Made by a program: the position numbers and the translations under genes. The notes beneath the pieces were generated by a model, which worked only from the letters and a program-made list of their open reading frames with translations, searched no databases and was not told the DNA's origin. DNA of 64,000 bases from contig PLZF01000043.1 in NCBI GenBank assembly GCA_003152015.1, positions 28,722 to 92,721 on the forward strand, given 5' to 3'. This DNA comes from Acidimicrobiaceae bacterium. GTDB lineage: Bacteria > Actinomycetota > Acidimicrobiia > Acidimicrobiales > RAAP-2. This document shows, in pieces, positions 52,603-60,634 of this stretch (position 1 is the first letter of the stretch; every line of letters starts with the position of its first letter).

Positions 52603-54174
52603 CTAGTTCCTGAGGCCTGCGCGTATCTCGGCGATCCGACGCCCGGCGTCCACAGGGCCGATGCGTCCGCTGCCGGTCCTCGATACCCGGGCCACCGCGG
52701 CCAACCACGGTGATGGTTCACGGTCGACCCGCCTGCCACCGCTGGTGCGACGGCTACGGGCCCACGAACAGTGCAACTGAACGGATGCCCGGGTGAGGGC
52801 CACATAGAGCAGCCGGCGCTCTTCGTGGCGGGCTGCCTCGCCGGTGGCGTGGACGATGGGCACGTAGCCGTCCTCGATCCCCACTACGCACACCGAGCCC
52901 CACTCGAGGCCCTTGGCCCGGTGGAAGGTGGCGAGTTCCACCGCATCCTCCTCGGCTCCGGACCCGTCGGGCCGGGTACCCGGCTGCGCCTCGGGCGGGG
53001 GAGCTATCCGAAAGGGGATGCCCGCCCGCTTCAGCGCCGAACTGATGACCGACAACTGATCGTTGGTGCGGGCCAGTACCGCCTGGTCCGACCACCCCCG
53101 CCCTGATTCCAGTTCGTGCAGCAGCCGGGATGCCACCCCTTCGGCCTCGGCCGTCTCGTCGTCGTAGGCGGTGACCACCGGCATGGGACCGGCGGGCCCG
53201 GTGGCCTGCGGGACCCCGTGGACCGCGCTCCCCAGTGCCGCCGAAGCCGCCGCCACCACCTGTGGGGTGGATCGGTGGTTCTCGTCGAGCCTGATCACTT
53301 CCATGTCGGCGACCAGGGTGGGCAGGCGGGTGATGAGCCCGGGGTCGGCACCGTTCCATCCGTAGATGGCCTGGTTGGGATCACCCACCGCCAAGAGGTC
53401 GCATCGGTCACCCATCAGCGCCTCGATCAGTCGGTACTGGGCCGGGTTGATGTCCTGAAATTCGTCGACCGACAGGTGTCGGTAGCGCCAACGCACCCCC
53501 TCGGCGAAGGTTGTGTCGTCGAGCACCAGGTCAGCTGCCCGCACCACCAGGTCGTCGAGGTCGAGGGCGCGCCGGCGGGCCAGGGAGTCCTGATAGGAGC
53601 GGAAGTGTTCGGCCACCCGATCGGCAGCAATCGTCGGGGACCGTTCAGCGGCCAGGGCGGCGGTCCGGTAGGAGTCAGGGGTGAGACAGCGAGCCTTGGC
53701 CCACCCGATCTCGGCGGCGACGGCCGATGCCACCGCCGGGTCCCCGACAATCTCGGAGACGAGACGAAAGCGGTAATCGGCCACCAGGGGTGGTGGCTGT
53801 CCGGCATCGAGGGCATGACGCCGCAGCAGGGTCAGTGCCAACTGGTGGAGGGTGCCGGCCCTCACCCCTGGCCCTGGGGGACCACCGGTGGTCGAGGGCA
53901 TCGCCACCCTCAGCCCGAACCGACTGAGGCGTTGGCGCAGTTCGCCGGCTGCTTTGCGGGTGAAGGTGACAACCACGCTGTGATCGGCTTCCGCCGAGCC
54001 GTCCTGAATGCGGCGGGCCACTCGCAGGGTGAGGACCCGGGTCTTCCCCGACCCGGCCCCGGCCTGGACGCACACCGCGGGCGAGGGGGAGTCGACCGCA
54101 TGGCGCTGGGGGTCGGTAAGGGCGGCCAGGACCCGGGCGAACGCTTCCGGGCCGGCTTCGTCGACGCTGGTCAA
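52603..54174 (-). CDS. UvrD/Rep-type superfamily I DNA helicase, short form
   Basis: A 3'-5' DNA helicase of about 523 residues. It shows the Walker A motif AGAGSGKTRVL, motif Ia TFTRKAAGELRQRL, motif II VDEFQDINPAQY, motif III VGDPNQAIYGWNGA, motif IV RLDENHRSTPQVV and motif VI VALTRASVQLHC. It lacks the large C-terminal extensions of full-length UvrD and ends after motif VI. The start is uncertain; TTG 54174 is a reasonable choice before TSVDEAGPEAFARV. It is divergent from the alpha/beta hydrolase gene. Confidence 0.85.
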   Translation of the reverse strand: MTSVDEAGPEAFARVLAALTDPQRHAVDSPSPAVCVQAGAGSGKTRVLTLRVARRIQDGSAEADHSVVVTFTRKAAGELRQRLSRFGLRVAMPSTTGGPPGPGVRAGTLHQLALTLLRRHALDAGQPPPLVADYRFRLVSEIVGDPAVASAVAAEIGWAKARCLTPDSYRTAALAAERSPTIAADRVAEHFRSYQDSLARRRALDLDDLVVRAADLVLDDTTFAEGVRWRYRHLSVDEFQDINPAQYRLIEALMGDRCDLLAVGDPNQAIYGWNGADPGLITRLPTLVADMEVIRLDENHRSTPQVVAAASAALGSAVHGVPQATGPAGPMPVVTAYDDETAEAEGVASRLLHELESGRGWSDQAVLARTNDQLSVISSALKRAGIPFRIAPPPEAQPGTRPDGSGAEEDAVELATFHRAKGLEWGSVCVVGIEDGYVPIVHATGEAARHEERRLLYVALTRASVQLHCSWARSRRTSGGRRVDREPSPWLAAVARVSRTGSGRIGPVDAGRRIAEIRAGLRN

Positions 54175-54227
54175 CTCGGTGCGCGCCGGTCGGATGGTTC
54201 CACGGGTGCCGAGGCTATCGGTAGGGT

Positions 54228-55013
54228 GTGCCGGTGCTGAAGTCGTTCGCTGGCGGTCGTATATTCGGCGCCACCTGGGGGTCGGGCGCCGCCACGGTGG
54301 TGGCGCTCCACGGATGGCAGCGCACCCATCACGATTTCTCGGCGGTCTTCGGAGACCCCGCCTTCGCCGGAGCCCATGCCGCCATCGGCCTCGATCTGTT
54401 CGGGTTCGGGGCCACCCCGCCGCCACCCGAGCCCTGGGGGACCGAGGAGTACGCCCGTCATCTGCTTCCCCTCTTCGACGGGGCCGACGGGTTGGCCGAA
54501 CGGGTGACCATCGTCGGCCACTCCTTTGGCGGGCGGGTGGCTGTGCGGCTGGCCGCCATGGCCCCCGATCGCATCGAACGGCTGGTCCTGACGGGTGTGC
54601 CCCTGCTCGACCGGGCGGACCGTCATGCCACTCCGTCCCTGTCCTACCGGGTGGTCCGCTTCCTCCATCGCCGGGGCCTGGTGGCCGACAGCCGGATGGA
54701 GTCCCTGCGCCAGCGCCACGGCTCGGCCGATTACCGAGCCGCCCAGGGGGTGATGCGGGGCGTATTGGTGGCGATGCTGGCCGAGGAGTATGCCGATGAC
54801 CTGGCCGCCATTTGCTGCCCGGTGGACCTGGTGTGGGGGGCGAACGACACCGAGGTGCCGGTGGAGGTGGCCGTGCGGGCCCGGGCCCTGCTCGGTTCCT
54901 CGACCCTCCTCACCCTGCCCGGTGTCGGCCATCTGACCCCCACCGAGGCACCGGCGGCGCTGCGCCGGGTGGTGCTGGGCCAAGCCGACCAGCCGGTGGA
55001 CGAGCTCACGTGA
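54228..55013 (+). CDS. Alpha/beta hydrolase
   Basis: A 261-residue alpha/beta hydrolase. The sequence shows VVALHGWQRTHHDF (oxyanion hole), the nucleophile elbow VGHSFGGRVAV, the acid in VWGANDTEVPVE and the histidine in LPGVGHLTPTEAPA, so the triad is complete. The substrate is unknown. The start is GTG 54228 and the stop overlaps the next gene in a GTGA (55010-55013). It is the first gene of an operon with a membrane Mur ligase. Confidence 0.85.
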   Translation: MPVLKSFAGGRIFGATWGSGAATVVALHGWQRTHHDFSAVFGDPAFAGAHAAIGLDLFGFGATPPPPEPWGTEEYARHLLPLFDGADGLAERVTIVGHSFGGRVAVRLAAMAPDRIERLVLTGVPLLDRADRHATPSLSYRVVRFLHRRGLVADSRMESLRQRHGSADYRAAQGVMRGVLVAMLAEEYADDLAAICCPVDLVWGANDTEVPVEVAVRARALLGSSTLLTLPGVGHLTPTEAPAALRRVVLGQADQPVDELT

Positions 55014-56641
55014 CCGGCATGGGATCGGAAACTCTGGCCGCGGCATATTCCGTCGGCCGGCTGCACCAGGGGGTGGCCTGGCTGACGGTGGTCGCCTGCG
55101 CGGCGGCGTGCATGCCCGCCGGCCTGCGCTGGCTCCGGGTAGCCCAACGCGAGCACTATCTGGGCGGGTCGTGTGCCCGGTTCGCGGTCAGGTGGTGGAC
55201 GGTCACGCCCCTCAACCTGGGGCTGGCCTCGGTGGCACTGGCCGCGGCGGTCGTCTCGGTATGGTGGCCGCTGGCCGGGGTGGTCACCGCATTGGCGGTG
55301 GCCGGAGGCCCGGTGGGCCTGTCGCTCAAGGGCAGGACCGCCGCCCTGGCCTGGACCCGTCGCCTCCGCACCCTGGCCGGGGTGTGGGCCACCCTCGAGA
55401 TCGTGGTGGTGGCGATCGGGGTGGTGACCGGCCTGGCTTCGGTGGCCGCGGTGGTGGCCGCGCTGGTTGTCCCCGTGCTGGTGGATGCGGCATGCCTCCT
55501 CACCGCTCCGGTGGAGCGGCGCCTCTCGGAGCACTTCGTGACCGATGCCAGCCGACGGCTGAGCCGGGTCGCACCCACGGTGGTGGCGGTGACCGGCTCG
55601 TTCGGCAAGACCTCGACCAAAAACCATCTCGCCCACCTGGTCCGCGGCACCGCATCGGTGGTGGCCACCCCGGCCAGTTTCAACAACCGGGCCGGGTTGG
55701 CCCGGGCGGTCAATGAGCACCTGGCCGAGGGGACGGAAGTCTTCATCGCCGAGATGGGAACCTACGGCCCCGGTGAGATCGCCGATATGTGTCGGTGGTG
55801 CCCACCCGGTGTGGCGGTGATCACCGCCATCGGGCCCGTCCACTTGGAGCGGTTCGGGTCCGAGGACCGGATCGTCGAGGCCAAGTCGGAGATTGCCGTG
55901 GCGGCCCGGGACGTGGTGATACAGATCGACGATCCACGGCTGGCCGCGGTGGCCGACCGCTTGGCCAAGGAGGGCAGGCACGTGGTGCGGTGTTCGGCCT
56001 CGGACAGCACTGCCGATGCCAGCGTGGTTCGGGAGAGCGATGATCCCGGTGTGACCATCGGCATCGACGGCCGGACGGTGGCGACCAAGGTGGTGTTGCC
56101 GACGGGCGTGCAGCCGGCCAACCTGGCCTGTGCCATCGGTGCGGCGCGGTCGGTGGGCGTCACCACGTCGTCCATCGTTGCCGCCCTCGGTGATCTCCCC
56201 CCGGTGGAGCACCGGCTTCAGGCGGTGCGGTCTCCCTCCGGCTTCTCCATTCTCGACGACACCTACAACTCCAATCCGGCCGGTGCCCGGGCGGCGTTGG
56301 TGGCCCTGGGTGAGCTCGCCGGGTGGCACGGGTCGAATCCGGTGACGACCGGGCCGGGAACATCGACGGTGGTGACTCCGGGCATGGTCGAGCTCGGGAC
56401 TCGTCAACGGGCGGAGAACTATCGCTTCGGCGCCGAGATCGCCGAACGGGCCGACCACCTGGTGGTGGTGGGGCGCACCAACCGTCGGGCCCTGATGGCC
56501 GGGGCCGCATCGACCGGGGCTGGTGGGGTCACCGTCACCTGGGTGGCGGATCGTCCCGAGGCAGTGGCATGGGTGCGGGAGCACCTCGGTCCCGCCGATG
56601 CCGTGCTGTACGAGAATGACCTGCCCGACCACTACCCTTGA
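55010..56641 (+). CDS. Membrane-anchored Mur ligase (MurF-like), non-standard first domain
   Basis: A 543-residue protein with an N-terminal membrane part and a Mur ligase. Residues about 20-190 hold five or six hydrophobic helices (VAWLTVVACAAACMPAGL, ASVALAAAVVSVWWPLAG, ATLEIVVVAIGVVTG and others). The ATP loop VTGSFGKTSTKNHL lies at about 194-207, followed by PASFNNRAGLARAVNEHL, EMGTYGPGEIADMC, TAIGPVHLERFGS and ILDDTYNSNPAG, motifs of MurF-type ligases. The usual MurF N-terminal UDP-binding domain is absent, replaced by the membrane part. A ligase acting on a lipid-linked or other membrane substrate is inferred. GTG 55010 overlaps the previous stop; ATG 55019 is an alternative. A D-Ala-D-Ala ligase-like gene follows. 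Confidence 0.82.
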   Translation: MTGMGSETLAAAYSVGRLHQGVAWLTVVACAAACMPAGLRWLRVAQREHYLGGSCARFAVRWWTVTPLNLGLASVALAAAVVSVWWPLAGVVTALAVAGGPVGLSLKGRTAALAWTRRLRTLAGVWATLEIVVVAIGVVTGLASVAAVVAALVVPVLVDAACLLTAPVERRLSEHFVTDASRRLSRVAPTVVAVTGSFGKTSTKNHLAHLVRGTASVVATPASFNNRAGLARAVNEHLAEGTEVFIAEMGTYGPGEIADMCRWCPPGVAVITAIGPVHLERFGSEDRIVEAKSEIAVAARDVVIQIDDPRLAAVADRLAKEGRHVVRCSASDSTADASVVRESDDPGVTIGIDGRTVATKVVLPTGVQPANLACAIGAARSVGVTTSSIVAALGDLPPVEHRLQAVRSPSGFSILDDTYNSNPAGARAALVALGELAGWHGSNPVTTGPGTSTVVTPGMVELGTRQRAENYRFGAEIAERADHLVVVGRTNRRALMAGAASTGAGGVTVTWVADRPEAVAWVREHLGPADAVLYENDLPDHYP

Positions 56642-56718
56642 GCGCCTGAGCGGCACTCTGGTCACCGACCGGCCGTTCCGGTGCAGTCACCAACCGTCCG
56701 ATCAGGAAGCAAATCACC

Positions 56719-57831
56719 GTGTCCGATGTCGCCGTCATCTTTGGAGGACCTTCACCCGAGCACGACGTGAGCGTGCTCACCGGTCTGCAGGCTGCCCGGG
56801 GCCTGGCGCTCGCCGGAGTAGGCACGATTGCCGCCCTCTACTGGTCGAAGACGGGAGACTGGTTCGCGGTCGACCCCGACCTCGAGGCCGAAGCCTTCCT
56901 CGAAGGGGTACCTCGAGGCGCCACCAGGCTGCAGTTGGTATCGGCTCACGGTGGGGGCTTTTCCGAATCGGGCGGCCGGCTGGGCCGAGCCCGGCAACTC
57001 GACATCGACGTCGCGGTGGTGTGCTGCCACGGCGGCCCCGGCGAGGACGGCAGCCTCCAGGGTGCGTTGGACCTGGCCGGCATCGCCTATACCGGGCCGA
57101 GCGTGGCCGGTGCCTCGGTGGGCATGGACAAGCTCGCCTTCGGGGCCTTGGTGGCCGATGCCGGGCTCCCCACCCTGCCCCGGTTGTTGCTGACCGCCGA
57201 TGCCGGGGCCCCGTCGTTCGACGGTCCCTACATCCTCAAGCCCCGGTTCGGGGGATCATCGATCGGGATCGATGTGGTGGAGGATTTCGCCACCGCCCGG
57301 GCCCGCCTGTCCGCCAACCCCCACTTCCGCTCCGGGGTGGTCCTCGAGCCGTTCCGCCCCGACCTGGGAGACCTGCAGTTGGCGGTGCGAAGTTGGCCCA
57401 GCCTGCAGCTCTCCGCGGTGGAGCGCCCCCTTCGATCCTCGGGGTCGGCCGATATTCTCGACTACCGCGACAAGTACGTGGCCGGTGAGGGCATGGCCGG
57501 AGCCCCACGCGAGCTCCCGGCCCAGATTCCCTCGTCGCTGGAGGCAGCGCTGCGGGTCGCGGCTACCCGGGTGGCTGACCTGGCTGGCCTGCGGGGCGTG
57601 GCCCGGATCGACTTCCTCTCCGACGGCAAAGAGTTCGTGGTCAATGAGATCAACACCATCCCCGGCTCGTTGGCCCGGTATCTGTGGGTCGCTCCCGTGG
57701 TTTCCTTCGGTGACCTGTTGGCCGATCTGGTGGCCGAGGCCAGGCAACGACCGACCCACGCCTATACCGCAGCGGGAGCCGATGGCACGGTGCTGCGGTC
57801 GGCCGGATCGATCGCCGGAAAACTGGGCTGA
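56719..57831 (+). CDS. D-alanine--D-alanine ligase-like ATP-grasp enzyme
   Basis: An ATP-grasp dipeptide ligase of 370 residues. It shows VAVIFGGPSPEHDVSVLTG at the start, CCHGGPGEDGSLQGALDLAG, YTGPSVAGASVGMDK, ILKPRFGGSSIGI and the metal-binding end RIDFLSDGKEFVVNEINTIPG, with complete ATP-grasp motifs. The start is GTG 56719 with AGGAAG upstream. It is placed directly after a MurF-like ligase, so the pair probably makes and attaches a D-Ala-D-Ala-type dipeptide. Whether this is the main Ddl of the cell or a second copy cannot be judged from this window. Confidence 0.88.
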   Translation: MSDVAVIFGGPSPEHDVSVLTGLQAARGLALAGVGTIAALYWSKTGDWFAVDPDLEAEAFLEGVPRGATRLQLVSAHGGGFSESGGRLGRARQLDIDVAVVCCHGGPGEDGSLQGALDLAGIAYTGPSVAGASVGMDKLAFGALVADAGLPTLPRLLLTADAGAPSFDGPYILKPRFGGSSIGIDVVEDFATARARLSANPHFRSGVVLEPFRPDLGDLQLAVRSWPSLQLSAVERPLRSSGSADILDYRDKYVAGEGMAGAPRELPAQIPSSLEAALRVAATRVADLAGLRGVARIDFLSDGKEFVVNEINTIPGSLARYLWVAPVVSFGDLLADLVAEARQRPTHAYTAAGADGTVLRSAGSIAGKLG

Positions 57832-57836
57832 ACCGG

Positions 57837-58322
57837 TTGGCGACCCCCTTGCGCCGGATGGTGGTCGGGGAGGAAATTCTGGTGGACATCAAACCGCACT
57901 GGATGTACCTCATCGGTCCGCTGGTTACCTCGGTGGTGGTGATCGGCGTAGCCGTGACCCTCGACATCTGCATCCCCCATACGTCGGTGGACTGGCACCG
58001 GGTGGAGGTCATCGCGGCTTTCGTCCCCTGTGCCTGGCTGGTCATTCGATTCATTCGTTGGCGGATGGCCAGCCTGGTGGTCACCTCGTTCCGGATCGTG
58101 GAGCGTCACGGGGTGGTCTGGTCGAGTACTTCGGAGATCTGGCTGTCCAGCATCGAGGCGGTCGATGCCGTGCAGTCGGTCTTCCGTCGGATGGCGGGCA
58201 CCGGTGACCTGGAGGTCACCATCTACGGTGAGGACGACCTCCAGGTCTTCGGGGATGTGAGGAAGCCGGTCATCCTCCAGCGGGTGATCGCCCGCCGTCT
58301 CACCCCTCCTCCTGGTTACTGA
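57837..58322 (+). CDS. Membrane protein with bacterial PH-like domain
   Basis: A 161-residue protein with two membrane helices (YLIGPLVTSVVVIGVAVTL, VIAAFVPCAWLVIRFI) and a C-terminal bacterial PH-like (bPH2) domain (RMASLVVTSFRIVERHGVVW, with DLEVTIYGEDDLQVFGDVRK). Such proteins are common in actinobacteria and their role is mostly unknown. It starts five bases after the ligase gene, at TTG 57837 or GTG/ATG 57855-57858, and may be part of the same operon. Confidence 0.75.
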   Translation: MATPLRRMVVGEEILVDIKPHWMYLIGPLVTSVVVIGVAVTLDICIPHTSVDWHRVEVIAAFVPCAWLVIRFIRWRMASLVVTSFRIVERHGVVWSSTSEIWLSSIEAVDAVQSVFRRMAGTGDLEVTIYGEDDLQVFGDVRKPVILQRVIARRLTPPPGY

Positions 58323-58344
58323 CAGGGCGGCACTTCGGATGAGG

Positions 58345-58722
58345 TCAGATCTGCCGTATCGGGACCCGAGTGGGTAGTTGATTCGACAGGTGAACGAGGT
58401 CGTCGGGATCTCCGGCGAGCAAGGTCGACCTCGTCTTGGCGGCAGTGACGACGAGGTGGGCGTCGACAACGTCCGAGGTACCTGCTTTTCCGAGAAGCGA
58501 CCCCACCTCGTGGGCTTGCTCTGGTGAGAAGGCCACGATCTCACAGCCGCGCAGGAAACGTGTCAGCTGCGCCTGCCGAGCCGAGCGGCTCACCTGCGCG
58601 ACCACTGGCGCGGTGGTCGTCGGGATGACACCCTCCTCGAGGCGGATTCGGTGATCGGCCCATGTGCGCCGATCATCTCGATCGGCGGCGACGAGCACCC
58701 CGGCGTCGTAGACGATGCTCAC
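58345..58722 (-). CDS. vapC: PIN-domain toxin (VapC type)
   Basis: A 125-residue PIN protein with acidic sites in IVYDAGVLVAADR (D6), the middle PVVAQVSRSARQ (where Glu is expected a Gln may stand), and SDVVDAHLVVTAA and AGDPDDLVHL. The second conserved acid is not obvious, which may weaken activity. Its start overlaps the antitoxin stop (ATGA at 58719-58722), the usual pair arrangement. Confidence 0.75.
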   Translation of the reverse strand: MSIVYDAGVLVAADRDDRRTWADHRIRLEEGVIPTTTAPVVAQVSRSARQAQLTRFLRGCEIVAFSPEQAHEVGSLLGKAGTSDVVDAHLVVTAAKTRSTLLAGDPDDLVHLSNQLPTRVPIRQI

Positions 58723-58988
58723 GCCGAACGAGGATGAGAGGTCGCGACCACCTCATCAGCGACTCGAGAACGGGCTGCTTCGAGCTCGGCCTCGGCGAAG
58801 GCGCCGTGTTCTTCCTCCCACTCGGCAACGGCGCGCAGTCCTTCTCGAATGAGGAGCGCTCGGCGGGCGGCGGCGGTCATCCAGGCCGAGACGCTTGCCC
58901 CCTCGTCGGCCGCTGCGGCCAGGACCTGCTCGTGGACGTCGGCATCAACCGTAATTGCGAGCTTCGGTGACGGTCTCCCACGGGGCAT
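58719..58988 (-). CDS. vapB: Ribbon-helix-helix antitoxin (VapB/CopG type)
   Basis: An 89-residue protein whose N terminus (KLAITVDADVHEQVLAAAAD, then VSAWMTAAARRALLI) forms a ribbon-helix-helix fold for operator binding. The acidic C-terminal helix binds the toxin. The start ATG 58988 lies four bases from a long palindrome at 58992-59021, the expected autoregulatory site. It overlaps the PIN toxin gene. Confidence 0.8.
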   Translation of the reverse strand: MPRGRPSPKLAITVDADVHEQVLAAAADEGASVSAWMTAAARRALLIREGLRAVAEWEEEHGAFAEAELEAARSRVADEVVATSHPRSA

Positions 58989-58991
58989 GAC

Positions 58992-59021
58992 ACAACCCTA
59001 CTACCATGGTAGGAGGGTTGT
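58992..59021 (-). promoter_or_regulatory. 30-bp palindrome before the VapBC pair, likely operator
   Basis: The 30 bases from 58992 to 59021 are their own reverse complement at all but one symmetric pair. The perfect core is CTACCATGGTAG (59001-59012), flanked by ACAACCCT and AGGGTTGT. The antitoxin starts four bases away. A ribbon-helix-helix dimer of dimers could cover all of it. Confidence 0.75.
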
Positions 59022-59092
59022 AACAGGACCATCGCCATCCGCCCGGACACCCGTATGACCGGCGGTCGGGGGGCACCCCTCGGCCAAATCCG

Positions 59093-59344
59093 GTGTTGTG
59101 TTCTGGGCTAGCCATTGGCCGAATAGAGGCGCCGGACGACCTTCCGAATGCCCTGGATGCCAATGGGTTCGATGCCCTGGCGATCGACGCCACCCACGCC
59201 TTGGCTGCCGGTGTGCTTCCCGCACATCACGCCGATCCATTTGACCGAATGCTCATCGTCCAGTCACGGATCGAATCCTTGACGCTGGTCACGGTCGATC
59301 GTCGGTCTTCCGATTACGAGGTGTATCTGCTCCCACTCGCCTGA
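59093..59344 (+). pseudogene. C-terminal remnant of a VapC-family PIN toxin
   Basis: The 83-residue frame reads GRIEAPDDLPNALDANGFDA, LPAHHADPFDRMLIVQSRIE and LTLVTVDRRSSDYEVYLLP. This is the second half of a PIN toxin of the kind with HHxDPFDRML at its active site. The N-terminal half, with the first catalytic aspartate, is missing and no antitoxin precedes it. It lies 70 bases from the other VapBC palindrome, so the two loci may have arisen by replacement. Confidence 0.65.
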
Positions 59345-59369
59345 CCCCGCGACGGTCTCGCCTGAGGCC

Positions 59370-60410
59370 TTATCTCCTGTCGTGGTACACGGCAGTGCCG
59401 TCGGTGGCGGTCACCCTCCACGCCGGGGTTGGGAGGGATGCCACGTCGATGGCACCGGTCCGGCTCAACGCCACCACCGACCCGCCAAACCCGGCCCCGG
59501 TCATCCGGGCCCCGTAGACCCCGTCGATCGACCTCAGGTGATCCACCAGGGAGTCGAGCCCGGGCGTCGACACCCCGAAGTCCTCGGCCAGGCTCCGGTG
59601 GCTCTCGGTCATGTAGGTGCCGGCCGCCCACAGGTGCCCCGAGACGAGGGCCTCGGCCACCTGGCGAACCCGTCGGCACTCACTCGCCACGTGGCGGGCC
59701 CGCCTCAGGAGGAGAGGGTCGCGCAATCGGGCCAGGTCGGACTCGTCGGCCAACCCCAGCGGACCGATGGTTTCCGCCGCGGCTTCACACTCGGCCACCC
59801 GGGCGGCGTACTCGGTGTCCCGCAATGCCCGGTGTTGTCCCGAGTCCACCACCACAATCTCGGCGGAGGCGGGAATGGGCACGTGTTCCACCGACAGCGT
59901 GGAGAAATCGATCAGGGAGGCAGATCCGGCCCACCCTCCCGCGCATACCAGGGGATCCATGATCCCTACAGGCACACCCGAGAGGTTCTCGGCCTGTTGG
60001 CACAGCTTGGCCACCGCCATCGGTGACCCGGTGGCGCCGAATACCTTGGCCAACGCGGTGGCCAACGCCGCGCTCGAGGAGAGGCCGGCGCCCACCGGGA
60101 GGGTGGTCACGATCCGACACACGCCGCCGATCTCGGGCCCGACAGTGGCGATGACTCCCGCCACCAATCGTGCCCACGACGGTTCGAGGGTGCCCACCAC
60201 CTCAGGGTCGGGCGGCAGGCCGAGGGGAAGGGTGATCCCTTGTCGATGGAGGGTGGAAAAGAAGGTGATTCCCGATGATCCGGTGGGGGTGAATTCGACG
60301 GTGGTGCCGAGATCGATGGCAATCGGAAGGGCCAAACCCCGGTTGTAATCGGTGTGATCGCCGATGAGGTTGACCCGGCCGGGTCCAGTGGCTCGTCGGG
60401 CCAGGCTCAT
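59370..60410 (-). CDS. galK: Galactokinase
   Basis: Galactokinase phosphorylates galactose at C1 with ATP (Leloir pathway). The 346-residue protein has the sugar-binding signature GRVNLIGDHTDYNRGLALPI, the GHMP ATP motif LPVGAGLSSSAALATAL, the catalytic aspartate region GIMDPLVCAGG and the third motif MTGAGFGGSVVAL. ATG 60410 is preceded by AAGGAG with seven bases spacing, so the longer frame upstream is not used. No galT or galE gene is in the window. Confidence 0.93.
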   Translation of the reverse strand: MSLARRATGPGRVNLIGDHTDYNRGLALPIAIDLGTTVEFTPTGSSGITFFSTLHRQGITLPLGLPPDPEVVGTLEPSWARLVAGVIATVGPEIGGVCRIVTTLPVGAGLSSSAALATALAKVFGATGSPMAVAKLCQQAENLSGVPVGIMDPLVCAGGWAGSASLIDFSTLSVEHVPIPASAEIVVVDSGQHRALRDTEYAARVAECEAAAETIGPLGLADESDLARLRDPLLLRRARHVASECRRVRQVAEALVSGHLWAAGTYMTESHRSLAEDFGVSTPGLDSLVDHLRSIDGVYGARMTGAGFGGSVVALSRTGAIDVASLPTPAWRVTATDGTAVYHDRR

Positions 60411-60634
60411 GCGCGCTCCTTCGGGTGCAACCGCCCCGTCAGCCATCCGGCGGCAACCCGAACAGTAAACCCGGGGAGCCACGGTGACCCGACCGTCGGG
60501 AATTGTGGCGCTGGCTTCCTCCAACGCCGACCGGCGCATTTGACCGGCGACCGATGGAGCAGCCACCATCCCTGCATGTTCGACTCGTACCTACGCTGTG
60601 CCGCCCCGTCCGCCGCCACCCCGGTTGGTGCCTG

